Shown: piece by piece, positions 32,162 through 43,510 of the stretch
Layout: the number at the start of each line of letters is the position of its first letter
Position numbering within the stretch: the first letter of the stretch is position 1
NCBI GenBank assembly: GCA_039654915.1
Contig: CM077596.1
Coordinates: forward strand, 77,687,751-77,751,750
Reading direction: 5' to 3'
Length of the DNA: 64,000 bases
Source: Aquilaria yunnanensis
Taxonomy: Eukaryota > Streptophyta > Magnoliopsida > Malvales > Thymelaeaceae
Notes under the pieces: model-generated
Seen by the model: the letters and a program-made list of their open reading frames with translations, nothing else
The model's database searches: none
Told to the model about the DNA's origin: nothing
Position numbers and translations under genes: made by a program

Positions 32162-34667
32162 TGTTGACACCCAATTTCGTCCGGGTGTTTTAAAATTTTG
32201 AAAAAAATTTTATTAAAAAAAAATTAATTTAAAAAAAAATATATATTACTATTATTATTAAAAAAAATTTAATTAGTTTAAAATATATTTTTGTTTTGTG
32301 AAAATTTGATTTAAAATGATATATGTGTGAATATGTGTATGTTTGAAATAAAATAAAATTTCATGAAAAAAATGACAAAAAATTAAAAGTTTGAGGTAAA
32401 AATGACAAAATTGAGAAGTTTCGGAAAAAATTGACAAATTCTAAAAGTTCCAGGAGCATTTGGTAGTTTGTCACATAAAATTTTGAGCCTGCCGACGTTT
32501 TTGGCTCAAATTGACAGAAAACGACAAAATTGTCAAAATCAGAAGCTTCAGGAACTTATCCTGAGGCTGAGAGACGTAAAGGACTAAAATTGTCATTTTA
32601 CCAATTTAAGAGATAAGTTTGAAATTTTTTATTAATTTATCCATCAACAGTTCAGCTAAACTTCCTCTATAAATAGCCCCCCAAATTTTGTGCTGAACAC
32701 AGATAAAAATAGAAAGAAAAGCTTAGAGCTCCGTTTTTAAAATAGAAAAAATTACAGCCTTAGTCCCTAGCTCTCCTTCCTTTCCTCAGAAAATCTCAAA
32801 ACTTTTCATTTTGACGATTAAGCCATCTTCTCCCCCCTCGCGCGCCCTCTGTTTCCATTTCTCAGAATTCAGAATTTAAAATCAAGGGTACAACTCTCAT
32901 TTAATCCTTCATCTTTTCAATTTCTTTCACTTTGGTCACTAACTTTGTATTTTATTCTTGCAGAATTAATTACTAACCCTTTTAATTTTTACTTGTTTGT
33001 TTATTATTTGTTTATTACTAACCCCTTTTTTTATTGTTGTTATTAACTTACTAACAACTAACTTTTAATACTATTATTGTTACTAACCTTTTAATTTTTG
33101 CATTATTACTAACTTTTATAATTGTTGTTAACAATTAATTAACTTTTATTATTGTTGTTAATTAATTAATTTAATTAACTTGGCTAACTTTTATTATTGT
33201 TGTTAATTAATTAATTTAATTAACTTGGCTAGCTTTTTATTATTGTTGTTAATTAATTAATTTAATTAATTTGGCTAACTTTTTATTTATTGTTGTTAAT
33301 TAATTTAATTAATTTGGCTAACTTTTTATTATTGTTGTTAATTAATTAATTTAATTAACTTGGCTAACTTTTTACTGTTGTTAATTAATTAATTTAATTA
33401 ACTTGGCTAACTTTTATTATTGTGGTTAATTAATTAATTTAATTAACTTGACTAACTTTTTATTATTGTTGTTTAACAATTAATTTAATTAACTTTGCTA
33501 ACATTTATTATTATTTTTAAAGTGGATGGCCAAAAAGCCCCACTTTATTATTATTAATTTTTTTTCTTTATATAATTTTTTATTTAATTCACCTTTACCC
33601 TTTACTAATTAATAAATAAATGAAAATTAAAAGAAGATTATTTTGTAATTAATTATTAAGGCTAATAAAAATTATTTTTAAAAAAAAAGCCAATTATTTT
33701 TATTTTTACATACATGTTTTTAATTCTTTAAAGATAGCAAAAAGTTAAAATTAATTTTAATAGTTATTTTTATCCAGTAAAAATAATAAAAAAATAAAAA
33801 TAAAACCTGTTTAAAAAAAATACATGAAAATTAAGACTTTATATTTTACTGATTTATTTAAAATATAACTTTTAAATCCACTAAAATAATAAATATTTTT
33901 CATTAAACAAGAAAACAAAAAGAAAATTAAAACAAGATAAGAAAAAGATAAGAAAGATAAGAAAAAGATAATAAAGATAAGAAAGATAAGATAAGATAAG
34001 AAAGATAAGAAGGAAAAGAAAGAAAAGAAAGAAAAATATAGAAAATAAAAATTTTTAGATTATTAATGAATCTAAAAATTCTATAACAAAAAGAATTACG
34101 AATTAGTAATTAAACTAATAATTAATTCCATAAAAATAAGAATTAAATAATTAACTATAAATTAAATCAACTTACATATCCGGATGATCCGTCAGGATCT
34201 GCGGTTTAAAAAAAATATCACCCTTTTAATTAAATAAATTAAATAAAAAAAAGATAAAAATCCATATTTACAATATGGATTAAATTATTTAAAAGTTCAC
34301 CAAATTCCGTGTCCAAATGACTCGGCAGAGTCCATGGTTCGGAATCAAAAATCTTCCGTGTCCAAATGACTCGGCAGAGTCCATGGTTCGGAAGTATAAA
34401 ATTTCATACAAATTAATTAATTTAAAAATCCACATTTCGACTAATCCAGTTAAAATTTCTAATTTTGAAAATTAACTGAGAATTATTTAAAAGCAAAGCA
34501 AAACAAAATTAAAATCAACTAAGGTGCCAATTTTTGGGCGTTTTAACAAAGTTGTTTTAACGTAACCGTACTCCCGATCCCCGAACTCTCGCAGACCAAT
34601 TTTAAGGTGACCAATCGACCTAAGAAAACTGATTGGTGGCGACTCCCGAAAACCCGACGTTGCCACA
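32162..34667 (+). repeat. 3' LTR
   Basis: The same length as the 5' LTR with no insertion or deletion (constant offset of 14,367). The one mismatch I found is 32424 (G) against 18057 (A). It ends at the target duplication aggag. Confidence 0.97.
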
Positions 34668-35107
34668 AGGAGTAAGGAGCAGCATACAAGTTAAAGTAAA
34701 CGAGTGGCTTCACTTTCGCATCATAGCACGAGAGAACTTCCCAGCTAAGTGAACAAAACGATATCTTTAACGTTAAAACCAAAGTTCTCTTTTAAAATCA
34801 ATTCTCTCTCTAAGAAAGAGAGAGCTATCTGTCATTTTGGAGCCCGGTTAACAAGATTACTGGATCTCTCAGTGAGAATTGAGAAATTGGCAAGGCAACA
34901 AAAGATTGAAATTCAAAAGAATATATTTCCCATTTCATAAATGGCAGCTTTATCAGCTGGTACATGCTGTGAACTTTCTCCAACAAACAGATTTCATTTC
35001 CATCCCCCAAATAAGATTTAAAAAAAAAAAAATTCAAACAAACAAATGAAAAATGTGCAACTTAAGACAAATTTGTGAATGCCAACAACAATGATGTGAG
35101 GAAGCAA
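34668..35107. other. 3' flank of the F-box gene, between its stop and the retrotransposon
   Basis: About 440 bp that should include the F-box gene's 3' UTR and polyadenylation site (minus strand). The open frames at 34749-34940 and 34825-35037 have no known domain. Confidence 0.5.
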
Positions 35108-36319
35108 CTACGGAGCAACTTCAAGCCTGGGTTCAAAACAAAAACCAGTAAAAAGCTGGAGAGGGAACCTTTTCGACACCGGGCACTTCTGTGACCATTT
35201 CCACTGTTTCTGAATCATGTCAAAGACTAGAAGAGCTGGAGCTCCATAGCTCTGGATGTATACCAGATCATCTGTCCCACTGCTCGCGAACACATCATCA
35301 AACTCACCAAATCCTTGAAAGAACTTATGCGGCATTCTAGCAACTTCTTGCCAATCCTTACCATCGAGAACCCATATACCAATCCCCTTGATTATATCTG
35401 GCCGATCATGCTTCCCTATACCTCCCACCATTACCAACTTCTCCTTTAGGTTCATCAGACGACCACATGTAAGAGGTCCAGGTACAGGGATGAAACTTCT
35501 CATCAATGAGGATGATCGACTGGAGAGGTTATACATAATGAGGCCATGACGGTTTTCTGGAGTGCTACCCCCAGTAGAGTAAATCAAAAAGTACAAAACA
35601 CCACCACAAATCACACTTTCATCTCCAGCTCTCCATCCGTTCAAGACTTCTGTCGTAGATGTAACCCAGACCATGGTTTCCGATTCATACATGTATATAG
35701 ACAGGTCCCACTGGTAGAAATTTCCTGGAACTTGCTTAGACTTCACAACAGCAATGGTGTAGTTGCGCAATGCCCTGTTCACTGAAATAGCAAGGGCACT
35801 ATAGTCAGAAAATTTCGGGCCGGGTGGCTCCGTAAGCTTCTTGCAGTGTTTGGTAATTGGGTTGCAAACGTACAACTCGCTTCTGCTGTCATTATCCATG
35901 AAGGAAACCAAACCATAGGATGAGGCAATAAACCAATTTGAAGTCCGAATGCAGGGTAGTTCAATGCTGTACCACTTCCGGAGGATGGGATCATAGGCAT
36001 AGCCAGCTGGTTCATCAGAGCTTGTAAACATAAAATACCAAGGTCTCTGCGACAGGACATGCGAAAAATTCCACAAAAACCTTTTTGCACTAACAATCTC
36101 ATGCCATCTTTTACACACCAACCCAGCTCTGAAAATGCTTGCAATGGGAAGAAATGCAATGATCCGTTCCAACAACTCATCAGGGAGAATTAAGTCGACG
36201 GAAATCGCAGTGGCTTCCTTGCTGCTTTCATCACTAAACTCTGATAATGAATCCACCTCAGCACTGTCTTTTGAGACTTCATCAACACAATGGCTTGTCC
36301 AGGAAGCCTCTTCCTCCAT
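35108..36319 (-). CDS. HWS: F-box/kelch-type protein, HAWAIIAN SKIRT orthologue
   Basis: A single-exon open frame of 403 residues. The F-box spans about residues 43-85 (DLILPDELLERIIAFLPIAS, then FRAGLVCKRWHEIV). The C-terminal part carries the HWS-type kelch-like region, with SQRPWYFMFT, YAYDPILRKWYS, SKQVPGNFYQWDLSIYMY, RLMNLKEKLVMVGGIGKHD and the highly conserved end FPLQLFTGFCFEPRLE. HWS is the substrate receptor of an SCF ubiquitin ligase that affects organ growth, sepal fusion and microRNA activity in Arabidopsis. The start is the Met before EEEASW, which fits the family's N-terminus; an upstream in-frame Met at 36421 would add 34 residues unlike the family. The gene looks intact. A young LTR retrotransposon sits about 440 bp downstream of its stop. 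Confidence 0.95.
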   Translation of the reverse strand: MEEEASWTSHCVDEVSKDSAEVDSLSEFSDESSKEATAISVDLILPDELLERIIAFLPIASIFRAGLVCKRWHEIVSAKRFLWNFSHVLSQRPWYFMFTSSDEPAGYAYDPILRKWYSIELPCIRTSNWFIASSYGLVSFMDNDSRSELYVCNPITKHCKKLTEPPGPKFSDYSALAISVNRALRNYTIAVVKSKQVPGNFYQWDLSIYMYESETMVWVTSTTEVLNGWRAGDESVICGGVLYFLIYSTGGSTPENRHGLIMYNLSSRSSSLMRSFIPVPGPLTCGRLMNLKEKLVMVGGIGKHDRPDIIKGIGIWVLDGKDWQEVARMPHKFFQGFGEFDDVFASSGTDDLVYIQSYGAPALLVFDMIQKQWKWSQKCPVSKRFPLQLFTGFCFEPRLEVAP

Positions 36320-37800
36320 GCTTAGGCAATGATACAGAAGAACTGACCATAAATAACAAAGACAAGTATTAGAGGAAGAAAAAGGCAAGCCTTTAGCCTC
36401 TAAACTACTAACAGAAAACAACCAACACCTTCATATGAATGGATCAGGAAGAAATGTGAAACTGGTTGTTCAAGTAAATGTAAAAATATTTTAACAAGTG
36501 TAAAGATCTCACAACAGAATGGAACACTGATGAACACAAGCGTGAATGAAGTGTCAAAAGCCCACAAGGAAAGTTAGCTTGAGCTTTGTGTAATCTAATC
36601 TGAATGGTTATATTCAATGCTGAAGCAACTCCTGTCAATTTAATAACAAAACTCAAAATGGAAAAAAAAAAATCAATTAAATATGTGCCGCTATCAATCT
36701 GATTGGCATAATATGACCAAAACTCAAATCATGTTGAGAACTGGACTCCCACCAAATGCATAAACATCCAAAAATCATTACAATCATCATCCAACAACCA
36801 GCCATGACAGGAGCTATCCTACAGAACTGATGACCTAATTAGATGTCCCACCAATTCCAGTTCCCTTTTGCCCATTCCCAGAATCTGAACACGGAAGGCA
36901 TGTTGCTGGAGCTCACTTGCTGGAAGAAGAAGAATAATACATAGCTAGCTTCCTTCAGACTCCGATTCAGCTGTTAAACAAGATTGTTCCCAGCCAACAA
37001 TGACTACGAAATAAAAAAAACTAGTCCTGGGAAATGAAGAGGATAAACAACACCAACACAATGAAAAATATGCTTAATATGTGAGAGATCACGCAGTAGC
37101 AGCTTCTGCAAGTATCAGCCTTTGATTGGGAATGGGAAATTGAACTCGGAAGGGAAAGCTGAAAGGTCACATGGCAACAAAGTTATGCATTTGGATTCTT
37201 CGGACGATGAGCATGATCAAGCACAGAAAAAGCAGATCAGCAATTTCTAGGAGCAGAATGATGAAGAGATTAGACCCAGAAAAATCTAGAAAACAAAAAT
37301 CTGGCAAAATTCTCCAGAATGATATGGCTAATCTGAGAACAGGATATGGGAATTTCAACAGCCAAACCCTAAAGTTATTAATATATTATATAAAAACACC
37401 AGCAAATCGATGTTGGGTGTTGAAATTAGATTAGGCCATCCACGCCCATCAATCAAACATCAAAACCCCCCAAATAACTAAAACCCAATAAAGTCAAATA
37501 ACTACACCTACATCGCCAGAGTAGAGACAGCAACAGATGAACAAGAGCAAAGAAGGCAGTTCCAGAAGGCATATGAAGAACAGTTCTTTTAAGAAATCAA
37601 AACAGCTTAGAGCCTAAGACCCAGTAAGAACAAGATCCCGTACCTTGTCTAAATCCTCCTCCAGCGTCAGCGACCAAATGGGTGTGTCCACAATGGCCAA
37701 AGCCTCAAGCCTTAACAGAAAATTGAAATAAGGAGAGCTAAAAAGGCATCCTTTCTGATTTAAAAAACCGGTTCGTGGCAGTTAAAACGTAGGGAGACCC
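36320..37800 (-). other. Probable 5' leader and intron(s) of the HWS gene
   Basis: The gene's coding part is one exon, but a good donor on the minus strand near 37643 (gacaag followed by gtacggg) suggests a non-coding first exon upstream and an intron across much of this stretch. No coding content is seen. The open frames at 36135-36332, 37167-37358 and 37171-37434 are not genes. Confidence 0.45.
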
Positions 37801-38520
37801 TTTTACGGCGAGCATTAAAGACATAAAGAACATGGACGAGCCTATATTCCGATATTTCCTTCAAATGGTAGACAACTCTGAAATGGGTTAACCCAGATTT
37901 GGTTCACAGCCAATATCCAAGAAATACCAATTCAGAGAGAGAGGGTTTGATTCGTCCGAGTCTATTTTTCGCTAAATATCAAAAAAAAGACGGGGAAGGA
38001 ACGAAAAAGGCGGTTTTCTATAGGAGTGTGCTTAAGGGACTGTAGGAACAAGAAACGGGATCATAGAAGACAAGAAGGCGCGTGTAAGCGCGTGATCTGC
38101 TACCAGTTTGAAAGTCTTTTTTTTTTTTTTTTCTTCTTTTTTCGTTCCCAATCAATTATGAGTTGAATGCATTAGAACTTAAAAGCCACTCTAAGAGAAT
38201 TGATTAGTGAAGCGTCTGCAAAATCTGCAGATTTGAGTCGTAAATTAATCACTTTTAAAATTCATCACTTTAAGAAATGCAGTGGCCGCTCTTCAAATCC
38301 TAACCTTGATCAAAAGTACTAGCAGGTAATAGCATTACCATTTACCAGCTGAGCTTCCTTGCTGAGGGCACACATTATTAAAGTGAAACAACGTAAACAA
38401 GCAACAAACAATGAATAAAAAATGCAATATCTTGGAATTACCCAATTAGTTCAGTCCGCTTTCTTAATTTCCGCCTTTACCTTGAAAGGATTTATTTAAG
38501 AGAAAAATCATGAAAAGACT
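37801..38520. other. Upstream region of the HWS gene
   Basis: Likely promoter territory. A T-run lies near 38118-38132. The stretch 38285-38375 read on the minus strand has a tRNA-like A-box but no convincing B-box, and is not called as a tRNA. Nothing else is seen. Confidence 0.4.
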
Positions 38521-38523
38521 AAC

Positions 38524-38762
38524 ATAAAATTTGTTTTAATTTAATTTAAAATAATTTTTTTAATTTTTATATTTCTTTTATGAATCAATTTAATTTGAAA
38601 ATCAATATTAGGTAAGTGTAATAAGTCATTGAAAATAAATTTTTATATTGTTATCAAGTTTTTATGAATTTTATTTTTAATGGATTATTAAATCGGACAA
38701 AAAATATAAAATAAAAATAAATTTCTTTAATTTAAGTTAACTTAACTTAAAATATGTTGGGC
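38524..38762. mobile_element. AT-rich MITE, copy 1 of a local family
   Basis: The ends are inverted 'attttgttttaatttaattt'-like sequences. The inner text, with 'aatcaatatta(g/t)gta', 'ataataagtcatt' and 'tttttatgaattttattttt', recurs at about 42918-43274, 45937-46273 and 50316-50655. This copy is shorter than the others. Confidence 0.65.
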
Positions 38763-38769
38763 GTAGTTA

Positions 38770-40970
38770 TATGAGACGATGATTTTTATGCTAATGAGGC
38801 ACTGACGTTGAGCACAAAATGTTGCTTTTATAATCAAATTTTAGGTTAATTACAATTTGAATTCTTAGATTTAGGTGAAATTACTGTCTATTCCCTCTTA
38901 TTTCAAAAATATGCATTTTACCCCATGTCTTTTTAATATAATCCAATAGTAATTTTTGAAATATTAATTTAAACTGTACGATTGTCATTTTCAAGTAATT
39001 TTAATGTATATAATATATATTTTTATAATTAATTGGTATTTAAAAATATTATTTTAAAACTGAAAGAAATATAAAAAAATATTTATTAACTATAAACAAA
39101 TACTATAAATATTGAAATTACTGAATGATAACTACCATAATACCTAAATTAGGATTTCATAAGTTATTGTCAGACTATATTAAAAAATAAGAGGTAAAGT
39201 ATATATTTCTGAAATATAAATGAGTAAAGTATAATTTCATCTAAATCTTAAGAGGTAAAATATAATTATTTCTAAAAATTTTTAGTAGCTACTTTAATTT
39301 ACATATTGTTTGAAGAGAGACAAAAAAAAAAGCAATGAAGTAGACCTAGGGAATGGTTCATTGTTCAAGCTAAAACTAGAGTGAGAGATATTGGCCACAT
39401 TGGCACAATCTTTAAAAGAAAATAATAATGCTGTCTTACTCATCAACTCATGTTTTTGGACCCTTTTTTTTCCTAGCGTGTCTTCTTTTTCTGCTATTTT
39501 TTTCTTTTTCTTTTGTGCGTATTTTCCATCTTCTTATTCATAATATTCGATTTTGGATTTATTTACTTTTGGTATATATCTTGCCAACCGAAACAAGTTT
39601 GCCTCTCCAATCCAGCCACTCCGAAAAGGGTAGGGATCTCTCTCTCTCTTTTTGCTTGTTATCTTCCTTATAGCAAAGAGAAATCCCGATGGCCAGACCC
39701 CTTGGTTGAACCTGAGGAATTGTTATGAAAGGGCAATCTTCCCTCATGTGTTGAATTTATATGTAAATCTTACATGAACCAGTATTATGCTATGTGAAAT
39801 GATGCTAAAATTACACATGAATCTATAATACTAATATGAAGATTTGTGATTAAAATATAAGTATATATATGACTCATTTAAATTTAAAGTGTCTAATTAC
39901 GGTTTATCACATAGTATATATAGTACTGATAGCTTGGGCACTGGCGAACTGCACTACTCCTCTTAAAGTAACAAAATGAGATTAAATGCCTGTATACATG
40001 AAGATAATATTATTCTAACAGTAAAAGAAAGCTAGGGATAAATTTAAGTAAATAAGGATAAGGTAAAACTGAAAATAAAAACATGAAAAGAACATATAGG
40101 TTAAAATTAAAGCAAAGATCATTGTGCGCAAAAGCTGCAACAAGCAACGCTGCAATACGTAGCCGATTGATTGATCAAACCCATTCCTAGTCCCTTGTTT
40201 ATAATTAATCCCTTGGCTTGTTTTACTTCATTCCTTTAATTAGTTAGAAATATAATATTAGTAGTATTAATTTAAGGAAAAGAAAATATCAGTATTTTTT
40301 TTTTTGAATGGTTAAAAAATCTGAACGATCTAATTCTCTAAAAAAAATAAATATGGACGGTCAGGTGATAATCGAAATCAATCTCAATAAAATCCCATTT
40401 TAACATTCAAACCACGTTTAGTTCATTGCAACCGACATGAATTATTTAGAATAGCAATTTAATGCACGAAACTTGTCAATTATTAGTACACTTAATATGT
40501 AAAAGTCAGGAGTCAAAATTGAGGTAAAAAGGGAAAATCAAGAGTGGCATTAATTTTTGTTCGTGGGAGATGGGGATGGTACGGGCATGTTCAACTCCTC
40601 TCGAGCACGGCAAGAAGTAAGATGAAAATAAATAATAAACCCAAGTCCATGACTTTTATACCAAAAAAACAAAAAAAGGAGTGGCATGTGAGATCGATGC
40701 GAAGCAAACGTGTATGGAAGATACAAGAAAAGGTGTGGCAGTGGCATACAACTATACATACATTACATTCCGGGGGAGCTGGATGGAATGAATGAATAAA
40801 AGCAAGCAGATGCTACAGCATATGCCATCTGGCCTCAATAAGTAAAGTACACTCCAATTTTTGCAGCAACAAGACAAACTTATAAATACTCTATTTGCTA
40901 GGCTAGCTTCTCCAGTGACGTCTGGAGATACTGTACAATTTTTACGCGATAAAGGTACTGTAATTCTTTT
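38770..40970. other. Gene-poor AT-rich stretch
   Basis: No gene recognised. The open frames around 39428-39747 and 40544-40795 are low-complexity or lack any domain. Short T- and A-runs are common. Confidence 0.5.
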
Positions 40971-40973
40971 AAA

Positions 40974-42715
40974 GGCCAAAATACAGTGGAGGCCCTCTAA
41001 CTCGGTTAACCAGGACACTTAGCTCCCTTAACTTCAAATCGAGGCAACTTGGCCCCTAAACTTGACTGCATGTGCAACTCACGTGACACCAAAGGAGATG
41101 AATGTGCCTCATTTTCTGTCAAATCTGCAATCCATAAGAAAGGACAAACCACTTGGCTAACCAACAACTTTCTTATCCTACACTTTTGCAAATAATGACT
41201 TCAAGCCCTCATCCCAAGCATCTCCCTTGAAGCCACCATAATCACAGCCACCATTGATCTACAATCGTTAGGTCTCATGTTTAAAGTTACTTTGTTATAT
41301 TTTTCTATCAGTAATATTTTATTTTATTTAATAATTGTAATTATTTTTTCTAAAAAAATATAAACTAATTCATCATGAATTAATTCAAGTGAATAAAAAA
41401 ATCCTACCCTTTAAATTATATAAATTATTTACCATTTGATTATGCAATTTTACTCCAACATCACCAAGAAAATGTAAGTTAAAAATTAATTAATTGTATT
41501 AGGAAAAGTTAAAAAGGTCACTGATCGATCGAGGAATCAAACAATTTCTTCTCAACTTGACATCTAGCGATTTTAATTAACCCAACTTGTTTGTTGTGGA
41601 AATCAACACATAAGTTGTTTATTTAACTAATTTTACTCTATTATGTTTTTCTATCCTTAAAATTTTTGCATCTTGCTTTAGAAGTTGTTTGGTTTTTGTC
41701 TCATGTTCTTGATTTCTTAATGCTTCTTGACAATCTTAAATTTCTAGTTAAAGGTTTTTTTTTTCATGACCATTAACATGTGTTTTTATCAGCCAAAGAC
41801 AAACTTTATTGTAATAATGAAAAAGTACAAAGCCTAAAAATGTTGATATTGTTATACCAAGATAATAAGTTTTAGTTTAATTTCAATGTACTTAAAAGAA
41901 TTTTGAAATAAAAAAAAATTGATATGTATGTGAGTCTCTTTTATTTTTCAATATATATAAGTGAATTTAAAATTATTGAAAATTCTTAATATATTTCTTG
42001 GTTTTCAATTTTTAGTCCAATCATGAAACGCATCCAAAGCATTAATATGTGGAAGTTGGTTCACAAGTGGTCAAAGAGAGGCTACTATACCAATCTTTTA
42101 ATATTATTTGGAGTTCAAAAACTATCGATTGATGTTCTATATTTTTTATGCTATTTAACAATGAATCTAATGACAATTATTTTCTCAATATACATGATTG
42201 CTTTTTTTGTTGATGTAAATCTGAATATATATTGTGAATCCAACCATGCAAGATATGAATAATATGAAGCCAAAAGTTTTGAATAACAGCTTGAAGTAAT
42301 AAGCTGCTGGTGGCTACTTTGGATGAGGGCTTGAAATCATGGTTGGAAAAAGTGTAGGATGGGAAAGAGAAAAATCAAGAAGTTTGTTGGCTTGCTAAAT
42401 GGTTAACCCTTTTTAATTGGACAGAAGGGAAGGCTGTCGGTTTTTTTTTTTTTTTTGCATTACATGAGGTCAACATGGTTGATTGACCCGTTTATTCAAG
42501 TTTAGGGGCAACGTTGGCCTGCTAAGTGGTTAACCCTTTTTTAATTGGACAAAAAGGAGGGCCGTCCATCTTTTTTTTTTATGTCATGTGAGGTCAACGG
42601 TGTTGATTGATCCGTTTATTCAAGTTCAGGGGCTGGGTTGCCCCAAGTTGAAGTTCAGGAGGCTAAGTATCCTAGTCAAATGAGTTGAAGGGCCTTTTCT
42701 GTATTTTGGGCTTTG
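40974..42715. mobile_element. Long-TIR element, Mutator-like
   Basis: The left end (aaag(g)ccaaaatacag from about 40970, with 'ggacacttagctccctta') is an inverted copy of the right end (ending ctgtattttgggc near 42710, preceded by 'ggaggctaagtatcctag'). The arms extend over about 200 bp on the left and, with an internal 125-bp tandem duplication (42386-42510 and 42511-42635), over 350 bp on the right. The interior is AT-rich and encodes no transposase. I could not confirm a target duplication. Confidence 0.7.
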
Positions 42716-42917
42716 TTAAACTTGACGGTGATACTGAAATGAAAACAATCATAATCTTTAAGTGATCCATTTAGGCACCGTTTTTTCAATATGGGTTGGG
42801 ATATTGCAGAATTTTCATGCAATAGGTGACTTCTTGGTTAAATTTAATGTTGATACCAAAATGAAAACAATTCAATGCCCTGAAGATAGACAAAACATTA
42901 AAACTGAATCTAAATAA

Positions 42918-43274
42918 GACAATCAACACCCAATTTAATTTAATTTAAATATAGCTTAATTTAAAATAACTTATTTTTATTTTTTAATTTTTTATTCACA
43001 ATTACCAATTTTATTTTAAAACTAATATCATGTAGGTATAAAAAGTCATTTAAAATAACATTTTTATGGTGTTATTAAATTCCTATGACTTTTTCAATGC
43101 ATAAGGAAGAAAATTTGACAAAAATTTAATAGTATCATAAAATTTTATAATCAATAGATTATTACATTTTACACCTAAATCATAGTATTGATTTTTAGAT
43201 GATATTGATACTAGGCATAAAAATAAAAAATAAATAATTTTAGATTAAATTAATTTAAGTCAAACAAATAAGGT
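42918..43274. mobile_element. AT-rich MITE, copy 2
   Basis: It starts near 'cacccaatttaatttaattt' and ends with an inverted match, 'aatttaagtcaaacaaataa'. The inner blocks match the copies near 38524, 45937 and 50316. Non-coding. Confidence 0.7.
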
Positions 43275-43510
43275 GTAAATCTCACTAAAAACACGGGTCC
43301 TAGGTTGGTACAGGTCACACAAATAAATAAGTGGTTGAAAATATTGAGAAAAATCATTTATTCACGACTGCTGATGAATGATTGCTGGAAGAATTAAGGA
43401 TTAGGAACCCATGTGTTGACAAAAGCAAAGGCTTCGGGCCAAGGCGAAATCAAAGAAAGGGCAACAGTCAATAAAGTCAGAGTTTTCAACTTTTTAATTT
43501 TTTATTTTCA

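Larger units (their letters stand above)
17795..34667 (+). mobile_element. Young non-autonomous Tat/Ogre-like LTR retrotransposon with gene cargo
   Basis: Two direct LTRs of 2,506 bp (TGTTG...CCACA) bound an internal region of 11.9 kb. The 5-bp target duplication aggag is perfect (17790-17794 and 34668-34672). A tRNA-Arg-like primer site follows the 5' LTR and a polypurine tract precedes the 3' LTR. The only retroelement protein is a shortened gag (21405-22229). No protease, reverse transcriptase, RNase H or integrase is readable on either strand, so it must be mobilised in trans. In place of pol it carries three tandem zinc-finger genes (the third broken), a LOG gene and long tandem repeat arrays. 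The tRNA-Arg primer site, long LTRs and gag C-terminal pattern point to the Ty3/Gypsy Tat/Ogre group. The LTRs are the same length with one mismatch found by eye (18057 A, 32424 G). Confidence 0.95.

Noticed and set aside
34543..34782. 79-codon minus-strand frame across the LTR end
   Set aside because: Crosses the LTR/host junction; no domain.
36320..36421. 34-residue upstream extension of HWS
   Set aside because: The family begins near MEEEASW and the extension has no match to it.
38285..38375. tRNA-like sequence on the minus strand (A-box 'agctcagctgg')
   Set aside because: No proper B-box or acceptor pairing that I can see; at most a tRNA-derived remnant.
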